A DNA stretch of 64,000 nt from an uncultured Chloroflexales bacterium (GTDB taxonomy: Bacteria > Chloroflexota > Chloroflexia > Chloroflexales > Chloroflexaceae). The position numbers and the translations under genes are program-made. The notes beneath the pieces are model-generated. The model made no database searches and had not been told where the DNA came from. It worked only from the letters and a program-made list of their open reading frames with translations. Below are positions 57,023-64,000 of the stretch, in pieces. The stretch is from assembly GCA_937902315.1 (NCBI GenBank), contig CALGUG010000011.1:186001-250000 (forward strand). The letters are read 5' to 3'. Within the stretch, counting starts at the first letter, position 1. Each line of letters begins with the position of its first letter.

Positions 57023-58180
57023 ATGTCGAGCCAACAAGCACGAGAGATCAGCATTGCCAACGAGCTAGACGAAAGCCTCAACCCTTCCGAGCAGGCTTAC
57101 GTTGCGCCTCAGTGGAAGCTGATGTATTGGAAGTTCCGCAAACATCGCATGGCTGTGGTCAGCCTATTTATTCTGATCTTGTTCTACATAGGCGCGGCCT
57201 TCTGCGAGTTCATAGCGCCCTACGACCCTGAAGCCTTCTCGACCAACTTTGTTGCGGCACCACCGACGCGCATCCACTTCTTCGACGATCACGGCACTTT
57301 CCGTGGCCCGTTCGTCTACGGCTACAAGCGCGAGCGCGATCCTGAAACACTCCGTCCGCTCTATACCGAAGACAAAGCTCTGATCTATCCGATCGGCTTC
57401 TTTGTGCGCGGCTCGGAATACAAGATGTGGGGCCTGTTTAATACCAACATCCACCTGTTTGGTATCGGGGCCAAACCCGACGAGCAGGGCGTCTTCTTGC
57501 TGGGCGCCGATCGACTCGGGCGCGACCTCTTCTCGCGCATTATCTACGGCTCGCGCATCTCGCTCTCGATCGGTCTGGTGGGTGTCTTCTTGAGCCTGAT
57601 CTTGGGCATCATTTTGGGCGGCATCTCGGGCTACTACGGCGGCTTCGTCGACAACATCATCCAACGTATCATCGAATTTATCCGCTCGATCCCGTCGATC
57701 CCACTCTGGATGGGCCTCTCCGCCGCGCTGCCAGCCAACTGGCCGGTGGTGCGTGTCTATTTCGCCATCACCGTCATTCTCTCGCTGATCAGCTGGACCG
57801 GCTTGGCGCGTGTGGTGCGTGGACGCTTCTTGGCCCTGCGCGAAGAGGATTTTGTGCTGGCGGCCCGTTTGGTCGGCTCAAGCGAAATGCGCGTGATCCT
57901 ACGCCATATGGTGCCCTCCTTCCTGAGCTATATCATCGCCTCGCTAACGCTTTCGATTCCGGGCGTGATCTTGGCCGAAACTGGTCTGAGCTTCTTGGGC
58001 CTCGGTCTGCGCGCACCGGCGATTAGTTGGGGTGTATTGCTTCAGGAGGCCCAAAACCTCCGTTCGGTCGCTTTGGCTCCTTGGGTGCTCTTGCCGGGTG
58101 TAGCCGTGGTGACGTCGATCCTCGCATTTAACTTTTTGGGCGATGGTCTGCGCGATGCCGCCGACCCCTATTCGCGTTAA
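57023..58180 (+). CDS. ABC transporter permease (DppC-like) with enlarged periplasmic loop
   Basis: 385 residues. N-terminal tail, then WKFRKHRMAVVSLFILILFY (first membrane segment with the typical KxRxN-like lead), then a long hydrophilic loop of about 115 residues (EFIAPYDPEAFSTNFVAAPP ... to LLGADRLGRDLFSRI), longer than in peptide permeases and typical of the sugar-type subgroup. The GADRLGRDLFSRIIYGSRISL motif and EAA loop (LREEDFVLAARLVGSSEMRV) are intact. TGGAGGGT before the ATG. Confidence 0.92.
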   Translation: MSSQQAREISIANELDESLNPSEQAYVAPQWKLMYWKFRKHRMAVVSLFILILFYIGAAFCEFIAPYDPEAFSTNFVAAPPTRIHFFDDHGTFRGPFVYGYKRERDPETLRPLYTEDKALIYPIGFFVRGSEYKMWGLFNTNIHLFGIGAKPDEQGVFLLGADRLGRDLFSRIIYGSRISLSIGLVGVFLSLILGIILGGISGYYGGFVDNIIQRIIEFIRSIPSIPLWMGLSAALPANWPVVRVYFAITVILSLISWTGLARVVRGRFLALREEDFVLAARLVGSSEMRVILRHMVPSFLSYIIASLTLSIPGVILAETGLSFLGLGLRAPAISWGVLLQEAQNLRSVALAPWVLLPGVAVVTSILAFNFLGDGLRDAADPYSR

Positions 58181-58206
58181 ACAGCGCTAGTCGCAGGAGG
58201 AGAGCT

Positions 58207-59289
58207 ATGGAAGATACACGACCGCTCTTGCTCGAAGTCGAGGATCTGAAAACCTATATGTTCCTCGACGAAGGCACGGTGCATGCCGTCGATGGGGCGA
58301 GTTTTTCAGTGCGTCGCGGCGAAACGCTGGGGATTGTAGGCGAAAGCGGCTGCGGCAAGTCGATCACAGCTCGCTCGATTATGCGGATCGTGCGCAAGCC
58401 GGGCAAGATTGTAAACGGCAAGATTTTGTGGCACCGCACCCCGCCCAGCCCTGGCAATCTGGGCCAAACCCTCGATCTGACCACACTACCCGAACAGGGC
58501 GAAGAGATGCGCAATATTCGGGGCGGCGAGATCGCCATGGTCTTTCAAGAGCCGATGAGCTCGCTCAGTCCGGTGCACACGATCGGCAACCAGATTATGG
58601 AAGTGATTATGCTGCACCAAAAGGTCAGCAAGCAGGAGGCGCGCGAAAAGACCCTGCTGATGCTGAACCAAGTCGGTATGCCGCAGCCGAGCCGCATCAT
58701 CGACCGCTACCCGCACCAGCTTTCGGGCGGTATGCGCCAGCGCGCCATGATCGCGATGGCGCTCTCGTGCCACCCCGATCTGCTAATCGCCGACGAGCCG
58801 ACCACCGCGCTCGACGTAACGACCGAAGCCCAGATTCTGAGCTTGATGCGCCGCCTGCAGGAAGAGCTCGGCATGGCGATTATGTTTATCACCCACAACC
58901 TAGGAGTGGTCGCCCAAATGACCGAGCGCGTGATTGTGATGTATATGGGACGGGTAGTCGAAGATGCCAGCGTCGACGACCTCTTCTACGATCCCAAACA
59001 CCCCTACACCCAAGCGCTGCTGCGTTCGATCCCGCGCATGGGAAGCAAGGCGCTCGGCGAACATACGCGGCTGGCTTCAATCAAAGGCACGGTGCCCGAT
59101 CCCTTTAATCTGCCCAAAGGCTGTCCCTTCCACCCACGCTGTGAACATGCTATGCCGGGCATTTGTAATGTGATCGACCCGGGCGTCACCCAAGTCGGTC
59201 CGAACCATACGACGCGCTGCCACTTGTACGGCGATCCGTCTCAGGTTATTCCCTTAGAGAGCAAAACACCCGCCTCGTCGGTAGCCTAA
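58207..59289 (+). CDS. Dpp/Opp-type ABC transporter ATPase (DppD/OppD-like)
   Basis: 360 residues. Walker A GESGCGKSITARS, Q-loop MVFQEPMSSLSPVHTI, signature LSGGMRQRAMIAMAL, Walker B LLIADEPTTALDVT, switch His in FITHNLGVV; C-terminal family extension CPFHPRCEHAMPGIC. Pairs with the DppF-like ATPase at the start of the operon. AGGAGGAG before the ATG. Confidence 0.92.
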   Translation: MEDTRPLLLEVEDLKTYMFLDEGTVHAVDGASFSVRRGETLGIVGESGCGKSITARSIMRIVRKPGKIVNGKILWHRTPPSPGNLGQTLDLTTLPEQGEEMRNIRGGEIAMVFQEPMSSLSPVHTIGNQIMEVIMLHQKVSKQEAREKTLLMLNQVGMPQPSRIIDRYPHQLSGGMRQRAMIAMALSCHPDLLIADEPTTALDVTTEAQILSLMRRLQEELGMAIMFITHNLGVVAQMTERVIVMYMGRVVEDASVDDLFYDPKHPYTQALLRSIPRMGSKALGEHTRLASIKGTVPDPFNLPKGCPFHPRCEHAMPGICNVIDPGVTQVGPNHTTRCHLYGDPSQVIPLESKTPASSVA

Positions 59290-59331
59290 GCAGAGAGCGC
59301 GCCCATGGCCTAGGGAAGGAGAAAAGGTCCG

Positions 59332-61104
59332 ATGACGAAAGTGATGTTGCTGTTCCCGCCCAACTGGAATCCGGCCATGCCGCATCTGGCTCTGCCCACC
59401 CTGACGGCCTTCCTGCGCGGGCACGGCATCGAGGTGATCCAGCGCGATCTCAACATCGAGGTCTTTAACGAAGTGCTCTCGCGGCGCTACCTCGAGCGCG
59501 CTCTGGCCCAACTGCGGCGCGACTACGGTTCACGCGCTGAGCGCCGCCCCAAACGGGTGGCGGCTGCTCCGCGTCCTCAAGTCGAGTGGGCGCTCAACAA
59601 CGGACCGATGATCGCCGCCCAGATCGAGCGCGCCAAGCGGATTATGCGCAGCCAGGCCTTCTTCGATGGCCCCATCGGGCGCGATGCGATCGAACTGATC
59701 GATAAAGCGCTGCAACTGGCCTCCCTGCCCTTCTTCCCAGCAGGTCTAGAGCTCAACAGCTATCGCTCGGCCCTGCCACCCACCAGCACCCGCAACGTGT
59801 TACACGAAGTGCGCGATCCACAGATCAACATGCTGCGCGAGATCTTCAGCAACGGCATTGTGAATGATATCGAGCGCGAACAGCCCGATGTGGTGGGCAT
59901 CTCGATCCCCTGTATGGCCCAACTGGTACCTGGGCTAACGATCGCCGCCCTGATCAAAGAGCGCGGCCTCAACTGCCACGTCACCTTGGGCGGACCGCAC
60001 ATCACCATGCTGCGCGAAAAGCTGGCGCACAACCGAGCGCTCTTCGAGCTGTTCGATAGCGCGGTTGTCTTCGACGGCGAGGTTCCGCTGCTTGAACTCG
60101 CAAAGGCTGTAAGCAGTGGCGGCGACCTAAACGAAGTGCCTAACCTAATCTATCGCGATGGCGATGAGATTCGGGTCACCAAGCGCAAAACACCCGAAAA
60201 GATCGGCAACCTGCCCCTACCCGACTTCGACGGCCTGCCGCTCAACAGCTACCTCGCGCCGCGCCTTGTGTTGCCGCTCTTGAGCGCGCGCGGCTGTTAC
60301 TACGGCAAATGCGCCTTCTGCAACGTCGGCTACGGCGAACCCGAAAGCTTCAGCCTGATGCGCTCTGAAAATCTGGCCCAGCAGATGATCGCGCTCAAGC
60401 AGAAGTACGGCGTCGAAGAGATCTTCTTCTCAGACGAAGCGCTGACGATCCGCACCCTGCGCGAATTGTCAACAATTTTAGAGCGCGAAGGCACGCCCGT
60501 ACTCTGGGGCGGCTGCGCCCGCTTCGAGCGCACCCTTTCCAAAGAGATTCTGCAGCAAATGTATGCGGGCGGCTGCCGCTCGATTCTGTTTGGGCTGGAA
60601 AGCGCTTCGGAAGCGATTATGCGCCGTATGATCAAGGGCACCAAGCTCGAGCACATGCACCGCATTTTGGAAGAGAGCACGACGGCCGGTATCTGGAACC
60701 ATACCTTCTTCTTCTTGGGCTTCCCGGGCGAAACGCTTGACGATGCTCAAGAGACCGTCAACTTCCTCTATCAGCACAAAAACCATATCAACTCGATGGG
60801 CTTCGGCATCTTTCTGCTCGAAATCGATGCGCCCATCCATCGCGATCCCGCCAGCTTCGGAGTCACGCGGGTCATCACCAAGCCTGAAGAAGATCTCGCC
60901 ATCTACTTCGAGTACGAAACAGCCGAGGGGATCGACTCGCAGATGGCCGATCTGGTCGCTACACGCTTCATGGAGTCGCTTCCTAAACAACACTATCCCC
61001 AATTTTATGTCAATGATGTCTACCGTTTACTGTACGCATGCCATCTTAGTCGCACGGGGCAAGCGATGCCGCCATGGCTCGCAAGCGAGTCGGTCACACT
61101 CTAA
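59332..61104 (+). CDS. B12-binding-domain radical SAM protein
   Basis: 590 residues. N-terminal cobalamin-binding-like Rossmann region (MLLFPPNWNPAMPHLALPTL, then DVVGISIPCMAQLVPGLTI and TLGGPHITML, about residues 1-270) and a radical SAM barrel with the cluster motif ARGCYYGKCAFCNVGY (about 322-333), then EIFFSDEAL, FGLESASEAIMRRM, and a helical C-terminus. The cysteine spacing C-x4-C-x2-C differs from the common C-x3-C-x2-C. The N-terminal domain lacks an obvious DxHxxG, so cobalamin may be bound base-off or not at all. Transcribed with the sugar importer; a role in modifying a sugar or lipid is unknown. GGAGAAAAGG before the ATG. Confidence 0.83.
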   Translation: MTKVMLLFPPNWNPAMPHLALPTLTAFLRGHGIEVIQRDLNIEVFNEVLSRRYLERALAQLRRDYGSRAERRPKRVAAAPRPQVEWALNNGPMIAAQIERAKRIMRSQAFFDGPIGRDAIELIDKALQLASLPFFPAGLELNSYRSALPPTSTRNVLHEVRDPQINMLREIFSNGIVNDIEREQPDVVGISIPCMAQLVPGLTIAALIKERGLNCHVTLGGPHITMLREKLAHNRALFELFDSAVVFDGEVPLLELAKAVSSGGDLNEVPNLIYRDGDEIRVTKRKTPEKIGNLPLPDFDGLPLNSYLAPRLVLPLLSARGCYYGKCAFCNVGYGEPESFSLMRSENLAQQMIALKQKYGVEEIFFSDEALTIRTLRELSTILEREGTPVLWGGCARFERTLSKEILQQMYAGGCRSILFGLESASEAIMRRMIKGTKLEHMHRILEESTTAGIWNHTFFFLGFPGETLDDAQETVNFLYQHKNHINSMGFGIFLLEIDAPIHRDPASFGVTRVITKPEEDLAIYFEYETAEGIDSQMADLVATRFMESLPKQHYPQFYVNDVYRLLYACHLSRTGQAMPPWLASESVTL

Positions 61105-61185
61105 TCAAGGCAGGCTGAAGCAGCCAAGCTCTTAGGAGCTTGGCGTTTTGGCATGCAATCGCCAATCTCAACGAGGAGAAATTCA

Positions 61186-62547
61186 ATGGCACGCTCTATT
61201 CGGGTAAGTGTTATCGGTGCAGGAAGCGCTCAGTTTTCGCTCGGTCTGGTCAAAGACATTTGTCTGACGGAAGGTTTACGCGGCAGCGAGATCTGTTTTA
61301 TGGATATCAATGCCGAGCGGCTCGATATGATCCACAAGTTGGCGCAGCGCTACGCCAACGAGCTGGGCAACGATCTACGTTTTCAGAGCACAACCGACCT
61401 CGATACAGCGCTTAAAGACGCCGATTTTGTCATCAATACGGCGGCGGTCAAGAGCCACCACCACCAACGCGCCATACGCGATGCGACCGCCAAACATGGC
61501 TACTACTACGGCGGGGTCAGTCTGGGCAGCTTCTATCAGTTTGAGATGATGCTGCAGGTCGCGCGCGCCATGGAGCGGATCTGCCCGGACGCCTGGCTGA
61601 TTATGTCGGGTAATCCCGTCTTTCAGGGCTGCACTTTGATGACACGCGAGACCAGCATCAAGGTCTGCGGCCTCTGCCACGGCCACTACGGCGTACACGA
61701 GATCGCGCAGACGATCGGGCTCGACCCTAATTCGATCACCTGGCAAGCGCCCGGTCTCAACCATAACATCTGGTTGACCCACTTTATCGCCGATGGCAAA
61801 GACGCCTATCCGCTGATCGACGAATGGATCGAGACCAAAGCCGAGGAGTATTGGCGCACCCACGTGGCGACCCGCACCCACGACATTCAGATGTCGCGCG
61901 GCGCTGTGCACCAATACCATCTCTACGGCAAATTCCCGATCGGCGATACGGTGCGGCGCGGTGGTTGGTGGTATCACAACAGCCTTGAGAGCAAAAAATA
62001 TTGGTTCGGCGAGCCATGGGGCGGCCCCGATACCGAGCTAGCCCGCCCGCTGTTTGTCAAGAATCTGGAAGAGCGGATCGCCCAGATGACCCGCCTCGCC
62101 AACGACCCCAAGGCCAGCATGATCGAAGCCTTCGGGGCACAGAAGACTCGCGAGCAGCAGGTGCCGATCATCGACGGCTTGGTCAACAACAACGAGGGCT
62201 ACTTCCAAGTCAATGTGCCCAACAAGGGCGCGCTGCCCGGAATCCCTGACGATGTGGTAGTCGAAGTGCCAGCGATCGTGAACCAAAAAGGCATCCAGCC
62301 GATTCGCGTCGATCCGCTGCCCGCCAAAATTATGCTCGAACATGTGCTGCCCGAATGGTTGGATATGGAGCGTGAGCTATTGGCCTACAAAACGGGCGAC
62401 CGCTCGATGCTGCTCTGGGATGTGCTCGAGAGCCACCAGACCAAATCCTACCAGCAGGCGGTCGAGGTGCTCGATGAGTTGCTCAAGATGGAAGGCCACG
62501 AAGAGATGGCCGAGCACTACCGCTTCCCGAAAAACTGGCTGGGTTAG
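61186..62547 (+). CDS. GH4 glycoside hydrolase, alpha-galacturonidase-like (LplD/AglA group)
   Basis: 453 residues. GH4 enzymes need NAD+ and a divalent metal and cleave by redox elimination. NAD-binding start VIGAGSAQFSLGLVKDI, DINAERLDMI, the NTAAVKSHHHQRA segment, metal-site MSGNPVFQGCTLMTRE with CGLCHGHYG (Cys and His ligands) and APGLNHNIWLT. Sequence style is closest to LplD-type alpha-galacturonidases, which fits pectin breakdown. ATG at 61186 has GAGGAG upstream; an in-frame start at 61153 is less likely. Follows the radical SAM gene by 81 bases; a terminator lies after it. Confidence 0.88.
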   Translation: MARSIRVSVIGAGSAQFSLGLVKDICLTEGLRGSEICFMDINAERLDMIHKLAQRYANELGNDLRFQSTTDLDTALKDADFVINTAAVKSHHHQRAIRDATAKHGYYYGGVSLGSFYQFEMMLQVARAMERICPDAWLIMSGNPVFQGCTLMTRETSIKVCGLCHGHYGVHEIAQTIGLDPNSITWQAPGLNHNIWLTHFIADGKDAYPLIDEWIETKAEEYWRTHVATRTHDIQMSRGAVHQYHLYGKFPIGDTVRRGGWWYHNSLESKKYWFGEPWGGPDTELARPLFVKNLEERIAQMTRLANDPKASMIEAFGAQKTREQQVPIIDGLVNNNEGYFQVNVPNKGALPGIPDDVVVEVPAIVNQKGIQPIRVDPLPAKIMLEHVLPEWLDMERELLAYKTGDRSMLLWDVLESHQTKSYQQAVEVLDELLKMEGHEEMAEHYRFPKNWLG

Positions 62548-62575
62548 TTCTAGCCCATTCTAACGCTATCGCAAG

Positions 62576-62613
62576 GCGTTCTCTCTCTGGCAACGCTGCC
62601 CGAGAGAGAACGC
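62576..62613 (+). terminator. Hairpin between GH4 and oligogalacturonate lyase genes
   Basis: 12-bp stem GCGTTCTCTCTC/GAGAGAGAACGC with a 14-base loop; no strong T-run. It could give partial termination or mRNA end protection inside the operon. Confidence 0.6.
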
Positions 62614-62649
62614 ATTCGTACCTTAGGCCGAATCCGTGCCGAACGTCTC

Positions 62650-62764
62650 GTTTTCGGGGGGCCTTTCGCCGCAGGAGATAGCCCATTCCTTTGTTGGGCG
62701 GGACGTTGATAGCCGCAGGCGGACGCGCCAAGGACCGAATAGGAGGTTTGAGACCTCTCCGCCA
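62650..62764 (-). repeat. REP-like dispersed repeat, copy 12
   Basis: Minus-oriented: TTTGTTGGGCGGGACGTTGA, TAGCCGCAGGCGGACGCGCC, AGGACCGAATAGG, GACCTCTCCGCC. Sits between two genes of the pectin locus. Confidence 0.75.
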
Positions 62765-62837
62765 AATGATACGGCGAACGGATTCAGCAGATTCTCGCGA
62801 CCATTGAGGCAAGTTTCAGCAGAGAGAGCGAAGTTTT

Positions 62838-64000
62838 ATGATCGGTCAAACCTGGCCAAGCGAACTACGAGAGTTCAAAGATCCAACGACTGGACGAACG
62901 ATTCGGCAACTGACGAGCCAAGCCAACAATGTGCATCTCTACTTCACCGAGAATGCCTTCGATAGCGAGTGCAAGAGCGTGATCTTCCGCTCTGATCGCG
63001 CTAATAACCAAGACCGCGCGCCGCACGAAGATCCGCACTACAACATCTTCAAGCTCGATCTTGCCAGCGGCGAGATTGTGCAGCTCACCGACGAGCCAGC
63101 CTCGGTTGGCAGCGTGACCAAAACGCCCGACAACCGCCTGATCGTCTATAGCGTGGGCAAAACGCTCAAATGCCTCGACACCCAGAGCGGCGAGATCCGC
63201 ACGGTCTATAGCGAAACAGGCAACTTCAGCATCGGGGCGCCCTCGATCGCCGCCAACCGACGCTATATCGCCTTCACCCGCAACGAGATCGTCGATGTGC
63301 CGCGCGGGCCGAACTACACCGGCTTCAAAGAGAGCTTCTACCGCATCAAAGACGGGCGGATCACGGTTGCCTATCTCGACGGCTCGGGCAGCTTCGATAT
63401 CTACAAAGATACCCATTGGTTAGGCCACTTCCAGTTCTGCCCCGACGATCCGACCATCGCCAGCTTCTGCCACGAAGGGCCGTGGAATCTGGTCACTCAG
63501 CGCATCTGGCTGCTCGATTTCGTCTCGCGCGAGGCGCGACCCTGCTTCCGCCAAGAGGAGCAAGATTCGATCGGCCACGAGTTTTGGACCCACGACAGCC
63601 ATCTCTTTTTCGATAACCGCGGACCAGATCACGACGGCACGATCACCTCCAGCCGCACCCAAGCCGTGGTCAGCCATGTGGCGGTCAATCAAAATACGAT
63701 GCAGCCCTTTGTGGGCCTAACCGACCGCTTCGGCAATCTGGTGCGCCGCATCGATATGCCCTATTATTGCAATCATTACCATGCCAACCCCGACAACAGC
63801 ATCTTGGTCGGAGACGATGTCGATCAGTTGGTGCTGATCCGCATCGACGGTCAACAAGCCGAGCTTGAAGTGCTCTGCGGCCACAAGACTTCGTGGCACA
63901 CCCAAGAGAGCCACTGTCACCCGACTTGGAGCTGGGATGGCAAACAGATTCTGTTCGCCTCCGACGAGGGCGGCAAGGTTAATCTCTATCTGGTTGAGCC
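62838..64000 (+). CDS. ogl: Oligogalacturonate lyase, PL22 (partial, runs off window)
   Basis: 387 codons read to the window edge without a stop. Oligogalacturonate lyase cleaves short (unsaturated) galacturonate oligomers in the cytoplasm; PL22 is a seven-bladed beta-propeller with a Mn site. Blade repeats of the form HYNIFKLDLASGEIVQLTDE and DGKQILFASDEGGKVNLYL are clear. Metal ligands match the family: CNHYHANPD (His) and SWHTQESHCHP (Gln, His, His). The ATG at 62838 follows GAGAGAGCGAAG; the REP repeat ends about 70 bases upstream. Confidence 0.92.
   Translation, partial: MIGQTWPSELREFKDPTTGRTIRQLTSQANNVHLYFTENAFDSECKSVIFRSDRANNQDRAPHEDPHYNIFKLDLASGEIVQLTDEPASVGSVTKTPDNRLIVYSVGKTLKCLDTQSGEIRTVYSETGNFSIGAPSIAANRRYIAFTRNEIVDVPRGPNYTGFKESFYRIKDGRITVAYLDGSGSFDIYKDTHWLGHFQFCPDDPTIASFCHEGPWNLVTQRIWLLDFVSREARPCFRQEEQDSIGHEFWTHDSHLFFDNRGPDHDGTITSSRTQAVVSHVAVNQNTMQPFVGLTDRFGNLVRRIDMPYYCNHYHANPDNSILVGDDVDQLVLIRIDGQQAELEVLCGHKTSWHTQESHCHPTWSWDGKQILFASDEGGKVNLYLVE

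Noticed and set aside
62483..62812. 109-residue minus-strand open frame after the GH4 gene
   Set aside because: It covers a terminator hairpin and a REP copy and overlaps the GH4 3' end.

Overview
The window reads as a piece of a Chloroflexota (green non-sulfur-like) chromosome. The clues are a secreted protein ending in the YLPLVVK-type C-terminal tag common in that phylum, several F420/FMN luciferase-fold oxidoreductases, SARP-type and NB-ARC regulators, Ser/Thr kinases including a kinase-AAA-GAF-STAS giant, and a cobalamin-linked ribonucleotide reductase. The phylum call is inference from gene content; no rRNA or other phylogenetic marker is present. Gene density is normal, but intergenic spaces are full of two dispersed repeat families: a REP-like family (core GCGTCCGCCTACGGCTA, 12 copies seen) and a MITE-like family (ends near ATACCAAATCCG/CGGATTTGGTAT, with an internal palindrome).

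Layout: 337-2109 is a GH2 beta-glucuronidase. 2438-17920 is the most interesting region: a ten-gene minus-strand type III-D CRISPR effector operon (16920 to 7257: Cas10, Cas7, Csx10, Cas11, three more Cas7-type RAMPs, Csx19-like, an unrecognised coiled-coil protein, and a helical+OB protein). It is accompanied by two SAVED-domain sensors (2438-3667 and 17000-17920) and a Ser/Thr kinase that is now broken (5684-6944). Four separate transcription units here (both SAVED genes, the kinase and the cas10 operon) carry the same roughly 36-bp upstream element, so they look like one regulon. No CRISPR array, Cas1/Cas2 or Cas6 is in the window. Cas10 keeps the GGDD cyclase motif but has no HD nuclease. 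The simplest reading is an RNA-triggered cyclic-oligoadenylate system whose output passes through SAVED proteins and protein-protein (coiled-coil/EAD) contacts, perhaps to the kinase. A short plus-strand operon (DHFR-like, alpha/beta hydrolase, chorismate mutase) sits between the first SAVED gene and the kinase.

18166-21923 is a cobalamin-riboswitch-controlled class I ribonucleotide reductase. Its NrdB has Phe at the radical-tyrosine position (class Ic, chlamydial type) and its NrdA has no ATP cone. 22332-28931 holds small housekeeping or unknown genes (YbaK-type deacylase, NIPSNAP, DUF4291, an MDR dehydrogenase, a SARP regulator, an FMN reductase, an LLM oxidoreductase). 29753-34918 is the 1721-residue kinase/AAA/GAF/STAS protein. 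35409-36380 is a GIY-YIG-fold protein. 37222-43423 holds two convergent exported proteins (beta-helix with Ig-like repeats; lipoprotein with a papain-like core). A tRNA-like element of abnormal length lies upstream of smpB (44120-44596), followed by a patatin, an F420-type oxidoreductase and a frameshifted XRE/NB-ARC/TPR regulator.

51313-64000 is a pectin/oligogalacturonide utilisation locus: a divergent GntR/FadR-type regulator, a five-gene Dpp/Opp-type ABC importer (order F-A-B-C-D) behind a near-consensus sigma-70 promoter, a B12-binding radical-SAM protein, a GH4 alpha-galacturonidase-like enzyme and a PL22 oligogalacturonate lyase that runs off the window. With the GH2 beta-glucuronidase at the other end, uronic-acid catabolism appears at both edges of the window.
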